Shown: positions 27,001 through 35,114 of the stretch, in pieces
Layout of the letters: every line of letters starts with the position of its first letter
Numbering within the stretch: position 1 is the first letter of the stretch
NCBI GenBank assembly: GCA_008933735.1
Contig: WBUL01000002.1
Coordinates: 273,937 to 337,936 of the forward strand
DNA: 64,000 nt
Direction of reading: 5' to 3'
DNA from: Anaerolineae bacterium
Lineage (GTDB): Bacteria; Chloroflexota; Anaerolineae; Aggregatilineales; J027
The notes under the pieces: model-generated
The model's database searches: none
The model's input: the letters and a program-made list of their open reading frames with translations, nothing else
What the model was told of the DNA's origin: nothing
Translations under genes and position numbers: made by a program

Positions 27001-27951
27001 CAATTTAGCGACGCCGAAGGTCGAATATCCGGTGTAGCGGCTCCATTCATTCTGGGGGGGAATGGGTGGCAGAAAGTCCTCTTTGTTATTCTGGGTCAGA
27101 TTCAGCAACCAGGTAAATACAAATTCCGACAATGCTGCTTCCACATACAGTGATGGCATAATCGCATCACCGGTCACACAAATGTAATCCATAGCCCGCT
27201 GCGGCCTGCCTTCCGGCAGCGTTTCTGGCCTGCCCATCAGGGGAAAATCATGCCCGTAGGTTTCGGGATGCAGATGAGAGGCGTCCAGTTCCTTGAGCGT
27301 GGCGTAAACGTTCGCCATGCTTCTCAGACGCTCGTATTCATCCAGGGAATCGGTTCCAGCCGTAAAAATACCGGCAATGGTTGTCGGGGTATTCAGAAGC
27401 AGCGCTCGCAAACGTCCAGCAATATCAAAAATCATGCCGCTGCTTTCGGCTTCTCCAAGTGAGCCCATCATCAGTACAAGACGGGGTTGATTCAAACGCT
27501 GGCTGGACATTTGCAGCCATTCGGTCAATTGCAGCAGCTTTTCACCGATCACCTGAGCATTGTGCCACAGCAGCAAACGAGCAAAAGCACGGGTAGCCGA
27601 TGGATTTTCCTGAATGTCCAGGTGGTACGGGGTCCGAGGCCACCAGCGCGATACCCCCAGCCCTTTGTATCTCCCCGGAATATCCGCCCAACGAATCGGG
27701 TCAATGGATAACAGAAGGCGGGACTCACGGGGAAGGATTTGCTCCTGCTGGAGTGAACGGCGCTGGGCGATTGCCAGCGTGCGGACGTGGACCTGCAAAT
27801 CTCTGGGGGATTGGGCATAACGCAGCATATCATGAAGCTGCGCCATCGCCTGGTAGCCAACCTGCCCCAGACCAATGATCAAAACACTCGCCCCGATAGG
27901 CGTATTTAGCGGATGAGCACGTGGCCCCAACGTACCAAGTTGCACTAACAT
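23965..27951 (-). CDS. Tubulin-like protein fused to an AAA/STAND-type ATPase
   Basis: 1328 residues. The N-terminal part resembles the Tubulin_2 family: a GASVLIIGLGQVGYQAM nucleotide-site strand at 20-36, then GSLGEAESSGMIFDIAGRL at 163-181 where tubulins have the glycine-rich GTP signature. That signature is altered here, so GTP binding is uncertain. The middle (about 350-950) is helical and unrecognised. From about residue 960 a P-loop ATPase follows: Walker A GGRRIGKTS near 995, Walker B VFLLDEVD near 1075, arranged like the ATPase in the downstream kinase gene. The start ATG has a -10 box TAGAAT six bases upstream and no ribosome site. The following kinase gene overlaps this one by 38 bases, so the proteins are probably made in similar amounts and act together. 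Confidence 0.65.
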   Translation of the reverse strand: MLVQLGTLGPRAHPLNTPIGASVLIIGLGQVGYQAMAQLHDMLRYAQSPRDLQVHVRTLAIAQRRSLQQEQILPRESRLLLSIDPIRWADIPGRYKGLGVSRWWPRTPYHLDIQENPSATRAFARLLLWHNAQVIGEKLLQLTEWLQMSSQRLNQPRLVLMMGSLGEAESSGMIFDIAGRLRALLLNTPTTIAGIFTAGTDSLDEYERLRSMANVYATLKELDASHLHPETYGHDFPLMGRPETLPEGRPQRAMDYICVTGDAIMPSLYVEAALSEFVFTWLLNLTQNNKEDFLPPIPPQNEWSRYTGYSTFGVAKLGLPTRAALEFQAIKTARTTLKRLLEVPPDSTREWVQKIVTRAHADLYSRGLKEHSYLVDKYRELERRLAHKALSSTASSKKRDLREIAGVEWQKLLKENIPEELDKDGVSIPRDVLRRRINDILYKGLTTLAEAADRLAVHLAYEQGYGLIWTYRLYQNLAQHLDDMLHTMREKTQVARDDLDEMRETWLDAGKNMDKYIDEIIHALTEWVGWEARTVYWEEFRAVVEGIRERLYQVGQQIPEEIEKLDELSRTLGQNLDRTTNQRPTFPSGAVASEAWMHVGMQNLNPPETLPPNTLISTIFGRWDRRDYDPARQLYRFPSEVLEAARITIQPQTRFAQLHEYLTANANSPAVRHALSTIGPAAAPAWTMEGATGLLNYNFRPPQPLEIVREASRSNSPIPRSESQHVISRTVPSPDPDEVVVVRILHGWAAEQARLIRDDYRRAYYRIGAENVPLHIDRRWENTMADLVHTTFRSEITALWENVVIDVQSGRPTLMQDIQYLSVTIAASLDVAEKDVQVLSPLAPDIHMFIYPLKPVRLRIPPENCAFVFLTSTRPTREVLEDLQRVVTMSSLEENFFFLVDLVNRDDLEHLLEPLREHSLIPLALSEADVKHVVSAPRPMNALSDIVVNRIDLTAISPFYTRAPVPDHMFFGREREIADVRSKLITHSVVLIGGRRIGKTSTLQKIYRTLKTEESKLQPYYLDCSNVMEHRHFFRRIQRDWKLPTGNIEDPILFDEVVDMLTQQDPERTPVFLLDEVDRLLKTDQGAGHDEPLFRTFRSLSNEKRCQFVFSGEKLLLQSVSDSHSVLFNFPKLVKLELLQPDVVRRLVTEPFEMLNIWLEQPEEIIHHIYEISAGHPNVVQTICHALVVIIDRDKQSYLLRYEHLGEALDNHDVQTDIAETMWGQMGSLAKLTTLLWPENTRTMTLEDMVNLIRRAGLPQILMADVQQQVVPDLKLYNFIQQIKHEYRLIPVYFPTLLDEMTDKPMEIRAVVEIIQDELQNTRPNYAR

Positions 27952-27957
27952 GCCTGT

Positions 27958-27963
27958 ATTCTA
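27958..27963 (-). promoter_or_regulatory. Extended -10 box, possible leaderless promoter of the tubulin-like/kinase operon
   Basis: Minus-strand TGTTAGAAT (TG-N-TAGAAT, extended -10 form) ends six bases before the ATG at 27951. No Shine-Dalgarno sequence is present. A TTGACC at 27986-27991 is 22 bases away, too far for a normal -35. Confidence 0.5.
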
Positions 27964-28087
27964 ACAAAATTTTAGAATCCTCGTTGGTCAATTGTTCATA
28001 AAAATTGGACATTAAACTGTTTGTGATCCGCTGCGCGTCAAAAACCGCGCAAACGGGAGGCACGGTCAGATTAGTTGCCTGCCCGTC

Positions 28088-28116
28088 TTGTCAGGGGTTC
28101 TCGAAGTGTCTATCAT
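28088..28116 (+). promoter_or_regulatory. Predicted promoter of the membrane FHA gene
   Basis: TTGTCA (28088-28093), 17 bases, TATCAT (28111-28116). The ATG at 28141 follows about 24 bases later, after AAAAGGAAA. Confidence 0.6.
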
Positions 28117-28140
28117 TCTATGCTAAAAGGAAATCATTGT

Positions 28141-28689
28141 ATGGATGAGGCGGGAATGGTTTTTGTGGCAGCCGCCGCAGGGGTAATTTGCACGCTGGGC
28201 GCTGTGGGGTTGGGCGGGTTTGCATACTGGATGATGCGGGTCAAGCCGAAGCAGCAGTTGCAGGAATCCGTACCACCGCTCCCATTAGATGTGATTCCAC
28301 CGCCGCCATCCCTGAACAGACCCGCTCCGCCAGCGAGAATTCCGGATGCGGACATCTACCAGACCGTATTAGATGAGGAAATTCCGGCAGATACGATGCC
28401 CTGGCTGGAAGGAATCGGCGGGGTGATTTCGGGTCAAAAAATCAACATCTACCGTGAAGAAGTTCTGCTGGGACGTTCACGGGTCTGTGATGTGCAGATT
28501 CAAGACCCAAAGGTTTCCCGCCAGCACGCGCTGCTGCGGTTATACAACGGCAGATATTTCATCCAGGATATGCAAAGTTCACGCGGGACCTTGGTCAACA
28601 ATCGCAGCGTGGATACCCACCTCCTTGCCGACGGCGACGAAATCCGGTTGGGCGATTCTACGATGATTTTCCACCTGCCCAGGAAGTAA
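28141..28689 (+). CDS. Membrane-anchored FHA-domain protein
   Basis: 182 residues from ATG 28141, which follows AAAAGGA by about nine bases. One N-terminal membrane helix (about 5-30, VFVAAAAGVICTLGAVGLGG) is followed by a short basic stretch and a Pro-rich linker. The C-terminal FHA domain reads phosphothreonine: EEVLLGRSRVCDVQIQDPKVSRQHALLRLYNG and SSRGTLVNNRSVDTH, with the key Arg-Ser-His residues. The gene is divergent from the tubulin/AAA and AAA/kinase genes, so it is a plausible membrane docking site for the kinase's targets. Its 3' end overlaps the convergent EamA gene by 32 bases. It carries no enzymatic part. Confidence 0.85.
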   Translation: MDEAGMVFVAAAAGVICTLGAVGLGGFAYWMMRVKPKQQLQESVPPLPLDVIPPPPSLNRPAPPARIPDADIYQTVLDEEIPADTMPWLEGIGGVISGQKINIYREEVLLGRSRVCDVQIQDPKVSRQHALLRLYNGRYFIQDMQSSRGTLVNNRSVDTHLLADGDEIRLGDSTMIFHLPRK

Positions 28690-29542
28690 GCAGGATGCCG
28701 CCTGCCGCGATCAGCATGGCAAGGCTTTCCTGAAAACTGATTGTCTCCCCCAAAAATATCCATGCCAGCACCGCAATTTGAATCAACATGGTGTTGTTGA
28801 TAATGCTGGATTCAGCGGCGGAAAGCGTTCGCAGTGTGTGATTCCACAGCGTAAACGCAAAGGCCGTGTTTATCAGGGCCAGCCAGCCAATCATGAACCA
28901 GTGCAGCAAACTGAGGTGAGGCAGCCCATCCACAACAAAACCGAGCACCAGCAGCAGAATCGCGCCAATGCCCATGCTGACCAGCGTAACGGTGAAACCA
29001 GAGATATGCCCGGCACGGTTGACATGGCGTCCTAATAATGCTGCGCCCGAATTTGCCAGAACGCCAAGCAGACCCACCAGCAGTCCTCTCACTTCTGACA
29101 TCGGAAGCAAGACCGGGTAAAAATAGAACAAAACACCAGCCAGAAAAATCATCATGCCCACCCACTGAATCCGCCTGGGGACTTCCGCCAGAAAGATCAT
29201 GCCCAGCAGCGCAACCACGATGGCGGAAAAGTTGAGCAGCAGACTGAGGGTTACAGCAGGCAAATAGTCCAACGCGAGGAACTGCGCTCCCTGAGTCAGG
29301 GTATAAAAAAGGAATCCCAGAATGGCAAGATGTCCCCAGTCACGGCGCGTAAGATTTTTGATCTGCTGCCATCGTTCCGTGCTGGTGGCAAGCGGAATCA
29401 GGCAGAGAAAAGCCAGTGTGTAACGCAGACCAGCAAATGGCAGCGCTGGAATATCCTTCAACCCAATTTTGATGATGACCCAGGATGTTGACCAGAGAAG
29501 AGTAACTAACAGCGCCTGAAGAACGGCCTTGAAATGAGACAT
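28658..29542 (-). CDS. EamA-family (DMT) transporter
   Basis: 294 residues with ten predicted membrane helices in two EamA repeats. The start ATG 29542 (MSHFKAVLQALLVTLLWST) has AAGAGG six bases upstream; the longer frame would start at a TTG seven codons earlier. The first repeat ends with a conserved Pro/Trp-containing stretch near VPRRIQWVGMMIFLAG and the second with IFLGETISFQESLAML. These proteins are usually small-metabolite exporters, but the substrate cannot be predicted. The 3' end overlaps the FHA gene. Confidence 0.88.
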   Translation of the reverse strand: MSHFKAVLQALLVTLLWSTSWVIIKIGLKDIPALPFAGLRYTLAFLCLIPLATSTERWQQIKNLTRRDWGHLAILGFLFYTLTQGAQFLALDYLPAVTLSLLLNFSAIVVALLGMIFLAEVPRRIQWVGMMIFLAGVLFYFYPVLLPMSEVRGLLVGLLGVLANSGAALLGRHVNRAGHISGFTVTLVSMGIGAILLLVLGFVVDGLPHLSLLHWFMIGWLALINTAFAFTLWNHTLRTLSAAESSIINNTMLIQIAVLAWIFLGETISFQESLAMLIAAGGILLTSWAGGKSS

Positions 29543-29729
29543 GACTGCACCTCTTGGAAGCAAAAACAGCCATCAAGCTACCCCTCTAGCGTTTTCTTCT
29601 TCGGGTGGGTGCAAATCACTGTGGCGCTCGATCCAAACCTCAATGATGAGTGGAACTCTAGCCACCTGCCTGATGTGAAAACCTATGCGATTGGTCTCGA
29701 TTATAACATTAAAAACAGAGATTATCGAC

Positions 29730-30674
29730 TCACCGAGCCAGCCGTTCAAGCTCTAGCTGGATGGCTTTCTCCGCATCAACCTCAATCCCTATCCTGATCT
29801 CACGTCGTCCCTGCCACGCGGTTTCATTTTCGGAACGACCCAACGCAGGCCATGTTTTACCTCTGCCATAACCAACGGTTTCAACACGGACTGGGTAGTT
29901 CACAAACTTGAACAGTGCTGGTGCTAAGAGGTAGGTGATCGTGGTCGAGTCGTGGATGTAAATACCATTGAGGCCAACCCGTTCCCTGTAGAACATCCGG
30001 TAATACTCCAGAATACGGGCGATATGCTGCGCTTTGGGGTTATCGAAAGTACGAATTCTGTCCAGGACATCTGATGAAGCGTAGATTTTTTCGGTGACAT
30101 CCAATCCCATCATAGTAATCGGACAATCAGCGCCAAAAACTATATCCGCCGCCTCCGGGTCATTCCAGATATTGGCTTCCGCAGTCGGCGTAGCATTTCC
30201 TGGCACAAAGGCATTTCCTCCCATCAGTACAATTTCCTGGATATAGTGGGCAATCTCCGGTTGAAGCAGCAGCGCCATTGCCAGGTTCGTCAGCGGGGCA
30301 AACGCCACCAGGGTCACTTCCCCTGGGGCTTTCATCACCGTATCAATAATGAACTGTGCAGCATGTCGAGAGATAGGCTTTATCTGAGGAAGCGGTAGAT
30401 GAACATTTCCCTGACCGTCGGCGCCATGAACAAACGCTGCCCCACCCTGAAACGGCATCGCCAACGGGCGGTCACAACCCACAGCCACCGGAATGTCTGT
30501 TCTCCCTGCAATTTCCAGCAGCCTGAGCGCATTCAGGGTACAGGTTTCCGTAGACGCATTTCCGAATATGGTTGTCAGCCCCACCACATCCAGTTCTGGC
30601 GAATCCAGCGCGTAAAAAAGCGCCATCGCATCATCAATTCCCGGATCGGTATCAATGATAATTTTTCGAGCCAT
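29730..30674 (-). CDS. Inosine/uridine-preferring nucleoside hydrolase family
   Basis: 314 residues from ATG 30674 (MARKIIIDTDPGIDD). The family signature DTDPGIDDAMAL, holding the calcium-binding Asp residues, is at residues 8-19. Other conserved parts are HGADGQGNVHLPLP, GGNAFVPGNATPTAEANIWNDPEAA and the catalytic His near GIYIHDSTTITYL. It splits a nucleoside into base and ribose in purine or pyrimidine salvage. The start overlaps the end of the VWA-FHA gene by 23 bases and the gene is the last of the five-gene operon. The IU, CU and RihA/B/C classes cannot be told apart here. Salvage in a signalling operon is unusual. Confidence 0.9.
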   Translation of the reverse strand: MARKIIIDTDPGIDDAMALFYALDSPELDVVGLTTIFGNASTETCTLNALRLLEIAGRTDIPVAVGCDRPLAMPFQGGAAFVHGADGQGNVHLPLPQIKPISRHAAQFIIDTVMKAPGEVTLVAFAPLTNLAMALLLQPEIAHYIQEIVLMGGNAFVPGNATPTAEANIWNDPEAADIVFGADCPITMMGLDVTEKIYASSDVLDRIRTFDNPKAQHIARILEYYRMFYRERVGLNGIYIHDSTTITYLLAPALFKFVNYPVRVETVGYGRGKTWPALGRSENETAWQGRREIRIGIEVDAEKAIQLELERLAR

Positions 30675-32730
30675 CGGATTGATCCAACTCCACAAACCGA
30701 ACCAGGCTCGACCCGATACGAATCACCTGCCCATGATGCAGTTCATAACGCTGCTCCGGTTGAAGCAGGCTGCCGTTCATTTCGCTCGGATGGCTGGCAG
30801 ACGGTAAATCCATGTAATAAAAATGGTTGCTGATGACTTCAATCACCGCATGATGACGGCTGACTGATTCATCCATAATTTGAATGTGATTGGAACTGTG
30901 CCGTCCCAGGGTATTCTGCCCTTCCACCAGACGCCAGTGTTCGCCATTTGGCCCTTCAATTTCCGCGCTGGCGGGAACGGTTTTGCGCGGCAGGGGTGGT
31001 GGAACATCAGCAATCGTTGGCTGCGGTGTTTTCATAGGGATTTCCGGATGGAACTGCGGTGAAGGGCGGCGCCGCAGCATCCATATCCCTGCCGCGCTCA
31101 GACCTACCCCACCCAGGAAGGCCAGCCCCAGAACCGCTAAAAAGGCTCCACTAAGGCCACCGCTTTTTTCAGTTTGAGAGACGGCTGCCTGAACCGTAAT
31201 TTTTGCCTGTGCGCTGGCTCGCTGTCCCTGAATATCCTGAGCAACAATTTCCAGGGAATAGTCACCTTTGGAAGAAGGCGTCCATTGAAATTCTACAGCA
31301 TCAAACGGGCCCAAATCACGCATTTCTACCACCTCGCCATTCACCAAGAATTCGACCTGCTGTACTGAGGCAGCAAAACCAATATTGGCGCTGAGCCGGA
31401 CGGTCTCGTCAGCTTTCACGGTATCCGGCGGCTGACTTACCCAATCTACAGCCAGTTGATCGATAATATTTAACGGCAGTACGGATTCCTGCTGACTACC
31501 AGCACTATCCTGTGCTGATACAACCAGCGTCACCAACCCTGGTGAAAACTGCCCTCGTTCAAGCGTCACCTCGTATTGTCCTCGCGTTGGGAGCTCGATT
31601 TCCTGTCCGGCACCTGTGATCGCGGTTACCTTCACCGATTGAATCGCACCCTGTTTGGGTTCAACACGGAAATTCATAGTTGTCGGCAGGGTAATATTTT
31701 GTTCAGGTGTAATTCCCGGAAAAGTAATGAGAATCGCTGCTTCGCCCGCCTTAAAAGTTCCCGTGATAGGCGGCGTCAGGATACCATCAACATCCACGCG
31801 AACGGTGAAATTATGCGCTGTTCCATCGGCGGCAATAGGCACGGTAAATCGGACACGGTACTGCGATTGCAGCACCCCAAGTGCATTTCCCATCATAGGA
31901 GCGAGCGCCTGGTCGTCAGTGTAATCATCCCGGCGGGTTTCGGCTGGAACCCCCTGGGTAAAACCCCCGGTAGCTTCACTTAAGAGAGTCAGTTCCGGCG
32001 GTAAAACGGGTGGATCTTCAGGGATGCCATCACCCTCGTATTCAAAATACAGGCCAAAAATCTCGATTTCATTTTCCAGCGCCAGGGTCAGGATTTCATC
32101 TTCCGCATGGGTTCCTTCCCCACCAGAAGGGCTGACATCGGTCATAATAATCACGACCCGACGTGTATTTTCCGCTGAGGTTTGCAGCAGGCTTGCCGCT
32201 TCATAGACACCATCCCAGTACACATTTCCAGTAGCATCTTCCCGGATTTGTATGGTGTTGAGAGAGGCAAGAACAGCTTCATAATCGTTTTGCAGGGAGG
32301 CCGCTACCCGAACCCTGCTTTCATCCATCACCACAACCCCCAGCAAGTCAGCAGGCGTCATCCCTTTGGTCAGTTCGGCAATCGCCAATCGCTGGTTATC
32401 CAGTTCAGATTGTGACACGCTGCCCGTCACATCCATCACAACCACAACATTTAATGGCCGTCGTTCCCGCGAGGCTTCCACGACCTCCATCGCTTGTCCG
32501 TTGTCGGTATCACCAAAAAAGTTTGTTTTGTCCAGACTGGATATCACGGCAAGACGCTGGCGATCTATGACGGAAAGATAGACATCAATTTGCGGGTACC
32601 CGCTATCATTGACAGCCAAAATATTAATGTCTACTCCATCTGACTGAGCGGAGGCAGATAGCAAACTACAAATGGACATGAACAGAATGAATAAGGGAGC
32701 CAATGTCCCCGGTTTTAGATGACTTCGCAT
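30652..32730 (-). CDS. VWA-FHA membrane protein
   Basis: 692 residues, starting at ATG 32730 overlapping the rsmH stop (TGATG). A signal peptide ends near SASAQ. An extracytoplasmic von Willebrand A domain has a MIDAS metal site (DVTGSVS near residue 100) and the later T and D loops (MDESRVRV, IIMTDVSPSGG). A middle region has Ig-like folds. One membrane helix (around 530-555, GAFLAVLGLAFLGGVGLSAAGIWML) is followed by a Pro-rich segment and a C-terminal FHA domain in the cytoplasm (EGQNTLGRHSSNHIQI, SVSRHHAVIEVISNHFYYMD, EMNGSLL). It thus links an outside metal-dependent adhesion module with an inside phosphothreonine reader. TM placement means the FHA end faces the cytoplasm. Confidence 0.85.
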   Translation of the reverse strand: MRSHLKPGTLAPLFILFMSICSLLSASAQSDGVDINILAVNDSGYPQIDVYLSVIDRQRLAVISSLDKTNFFGDTDNGQAMEVVEASRERRPLNVVVVMDVTGSVSQSELDNQRLAIAELTKGMTPADLLGVVVMDESRVRVAASLQNDYEAVLASLNTIQIREDATGNVYWDGVYEAASLLQTSAENTRRVVIIMTDVSPSGGEGTHAEDEILTLALENEIEIFGLYFEYEGDGIPEDPPVLPPELTLLSEATGGFTQGVPAETRRDDYTDDQALAPMMGNALGVLQSQYRVRFTVPIAADGTAHNFTVRVDVDGILTPPITGTFKAGEAAILITFPGITPEQNITLPTTMNFRVEPKQGAIQSVKVTAITGAGQEIELPTRGQYEVTLERGQFSPGLVTLVVSAQDSAGSQQESVLPLNIIDQLAVDWVSQPPDTVKADETVRLSANIGFAASVQQVEFLVNGEVVEMRDLGPFDAVEFQWTPSSKGDYSLEIVAQDIQGQRASAQAKITVQAAVSQTEKSGGLSGAFLAVLGLAFLGGVGLSAAGIWMLRRRPSPQFHPEIPMKTPQPTIADVPPPLPRKTVPASAEIEGPNGEHWRLVEGQNTLGRHSSNHIQIMDESVSRHHAVIEVISNHFYYMDLPSASHPSEMNGSLLQPEQRYELHHGQVIRIGSSLVRFVELDQSDGSKNYH

Positions 32731-33662
32731 CACAATTTCTCGACAATTCGTAATTTAGCACTGCGAGCGCGAGGATTGTTTTCTAATTCATCAGGATCGG
32801 CGGTAACGGGTTTGCGGGTCACCATCCAGACAGAGGCATGATGGTTACAGGTACACACAGGCTGTCTCGGTGGACAAATACAGCCTGTTGAAGCCTCCTT
32901 GAAAAACTGCTTCACAATGCGATCTTCCAGGCTGTGAAAGGTAATTACCGCCAGCCGACCACCCGGTTTCAGCGAATTGACAGCCATCGGAAGCACTCGT
33001 TCCACTGCCCCTAGTTCATCATTTACCGCGATTCGGAGGGCTTGAAAAGTACGTGTGGCGGGATGAATTTTCTCTCTAGGGCCGCGCTGCTGGTGGGCGA
33101 TGATTTCCGCAAGTTGACCTGTGGTCACAATTGGCTGGGCAACACGTGCTTTGACAATCGCGCTGGCAATACGGCGGCTGTGATGCTCTTCACCGTAAGT
33201 GTAAAAAATGTCCGCCAATTCGTCCGCTGAAAGCTGATTGACCAAATCAGCAGCAGTGGGCCGCTGGCTGTCCGGATTAAAACGCATATCCAGTGGGCCA
33301 TTGTATCGGAAGGAAAATCCCCTTTCAGCGGTATCAACCTGCATCGACGAAATACCAAGATCGAGCAAAATTCCATCAACAAGTGGCGGATTTATCCATT
33401 TTTCAATTTCCTGCGCCATGTTTGCGTAACTGCTGTGGCACAGCACCACACGGTCACCAAATACAGCGAGTTTTTCTGACGCAAGCACCAGCGCCTGTGG
33501 GTCAAGATCAAGGCCAAGCAGCCGGCTGTCAGTCCGAACCGACAGTATCGCGTGACTGTGCCCTCCTGCCCCGACCGTACCATCGACCCAGCAAGCATGT
33601 TCGATTTCACTAACACGCAGTCCCTTCAGAATAGGCGCGACCATGATGGGTATATGGGGCAT
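32730..33662 (-). CDS. rsmH: 16S rRNA (cytosine1402-N4)-methyltransferase
   Basis: 310 residues. It methylates C1402 of 16S rRNA using SAM, with RsmI making the second modification. The SAM motif DGTVGAGGHSHAIL is at residues 28-41, and the family landmarks ILLDLGISSMQVDTAERGFSF, LDMRFNPDS and GGRLAVITFHSLEDRIVKQFF are present. Length is normal. The start overlaps the stop of the upstream kinase gene (TGATG), and its own stop overlaps the start of the VWA-FHA gene, so it is tightly coupled in a signalling operon. Usually rsmH lies in the mraZ-rsmH-ftsL-pbp cell-division cluster; no such genes are here. Confidence 0.96.
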   Translation of the reverse strand: MPHIPIMVAPILKGLRVSEIEHACWVDGTVGAGGHSHAILSVRTDSRLLGLDLDPQALVLASEKLAVFGDRVVLCHSSYANMAQEIEKWINPPLVDGILLDLGISSMQVDTAERGFSFRYNGPLDMRFNPDSQRPTAADLVNQLSADELADIFYTYGEEHHSRRIASAIVKARVAQPIVTTGQLAEIIAHQQRGPREKIHPATRTFQALRIAVNDELGAVERVLPMAVNSLKPGGRLAVITFHSLEDRIVKQFFKEASTGCICPPRQPVCTCNHHASVWMVTRKPVTADPDELENNPRARSAKLRIVEKL

Positions 33663-35110
33663 CAGTTTTTGACCACCGGAAGCTGCACGTAAAATGTTGA
33701 CCCTTTGCCGAGTTCGCTTTCCAACCAGATTCGTCCTCTGTGCATTTCCACAAATCGTTTGGCAATGGCCAAGCCTAATCCTGTTCCCCCGTATTCGCGG
33801 GTTGTACCACTGTCCGCCTGCCGGAAGGCTTCAAAAATGCGCTCATGATTTTCAGGCGCGATACCAATGCCTGTGTCGCACACCCGTATCAGCACTCCCT
33901 CCGGCACATTTTGCATTTCAAGGGTCACCTCACCCTCTCTCGTAAATTTGATGGCATTGCTGAGCAAATTCACCAGCACCTGCCGAATGCGGATCTCATC
34001 AGCACAGATTGGACACAGATTCTCATCAACCACAACGGCAAATTGCAGGTTTTTTCGCTCGGCTTGTGGTTCAATGCTGCTGCGAATAGTATCAACCAGG
34101 CTGGTAAGTGCGACGGGTTTCATCTCCAGTTCGATTTTGCCCGCCTCAATTTTGCTCAAATCCAGAATGTCATTAATAAGTTCAAGCAAATTCAGGGCGT
34201 TGCGATGAATACGCTCAATACGATTATTTTGCTTATCATTCAGTTCACCATAATTACCCTGCAAGAGCATTTCGCTGTAGCCAATCAACGCCCCAAGCGG
34301 CGTCCGCAATTCATGACTCATACTGGCGAGGAAAGTGCTTCTATACTGGTCAGACTGCCGCAGGCGCTGATTCAATTCTTCGACCCTGGCTTTTTCGGCA
34401 TGTAGCTCATCAGCGGCGCGGCGCAGGGCGTCATTCTTACTCTTTAAGTCATGCACCATCTCCTGCATCGGGTTAAATACCTGAAACCGTAGAATCTGCC
34501 AACCTACCAGCACCATCACCAGCCCGCGTAAAGTCGTATCGATGGGCAGACGAGAAAGAGCAGGAACAAAGTTGGCGGCGATCCCAAGTGTCATAAGTAC
34601 AGCGGGAAGCCGCATTGCTCGACTGACCTCGGTCTGCTCTTTGTAGATCAGCCACGATGCACCAGCCAGATAGAGAACGCCTATAAAAGCCAATCCATAA
34701 CCCACCAGGGTAATCGTCCAGTCCCCACCATTCCAATGGACAAAATCATCAGTAAGTACCAGGATTGTAGAAAACACCGCCATCGGCAGCGCCAGATACG
34801 ATGCAGGTTTGACAAAAAAACGCTCGCTATGGAGAAAACTGACCAGGAAAAAGTAAAAACTCAGGACGGACAGAATCAGCCCGATCACCTGCATCAAAAA
34901 CTGCGTTTTGGCGCTAAAGGTAACAACATCCTGATTGAGATTGCGAAAAATCGCCCCCGCTGACCAGACCGAAACCGATAACGCAAACAACGTGAAATAC
35001 CAGTTCACACGGGTTCGGCGCGGCTGCACCAGAATGGCAAAAATCAACCCTAAAGAAATCGAAAGGGTCAGCAGCGCGGCTAAAACGCTGATGAAATCCT
35101 GAAGCTGCAT
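33662..35110 (-). CDS. Sensor histidine kinase with seven-helix membrane sensor
   Basis: 482 residues from ATG 35110, with AAGGA nine bases upstream and four bases after the upstream stop. Seven predicted membrane helices (about 1-220) form a HisKA_7TM-type sensor. A coiled coil leads to HisKA with phospho-His in the H-box [17 protein letters not shown], then HATPase_c with N-box [16 protein letters not shown]1 CDTGIGIAP and G2 [11 protein letters not shown], all intact. It should be active. No receiver domain is fused; likely partners are the receiver proteins at 39955 and 40329. It is translationally coupled to the eight-GAF kinase upstream and to rsmH downstream. Confidence 0.93.
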   Translation of the reverse strand: MQLQDFISVLAALLTLSISLGLIFAILVQPRRTRVNWYFTLFALSVSVWSAGAIFRNLNQDVVTFSAKTQFLMQVIGLILSVLSFYFFLVSFLHSERFFVKPASYLALPMAVFSTILVLTDDFVHWNGGDWTITLVGYGLAFIGVLYLAGASWLIYKEQTEVSRAMRLPAVLMTLGIAANFVPALSRLPIDTTLRGLVMVLVGWQILRFQVFNPMQEMVHDLKSKNDALRRAADELHAEKARVEELNQRLRQSDQYRSTFLASMSHELRTPLGALIGYSEMLLQGNYGELNDKQNNRIERIHRNALNLLELINDILDLSKIEAGKIELEMKPVALTSLVDTIRSSIEPQAERKNLQFAVVVDENLCPICADEIRIRQVLVNLLSNAIKFTREGEVTLEMQNVPEGVLIRVCDTGIGIAPENHERIFEAFRQADSGTTREYGGTGLGLAIAKRFVEMHRGRIWLESELGKGSTFYVQLPVVKN

Positions 35111-35114
35111 ATCT

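Noticed and set aside
29534..29797. Small plus-strand frame between the EamA and nucleoside hydrolase genes
   Set aside because: It starts inside the EamA gene on the opposite strand, ends in the hydrolase gene and has no ribosome site or motif.
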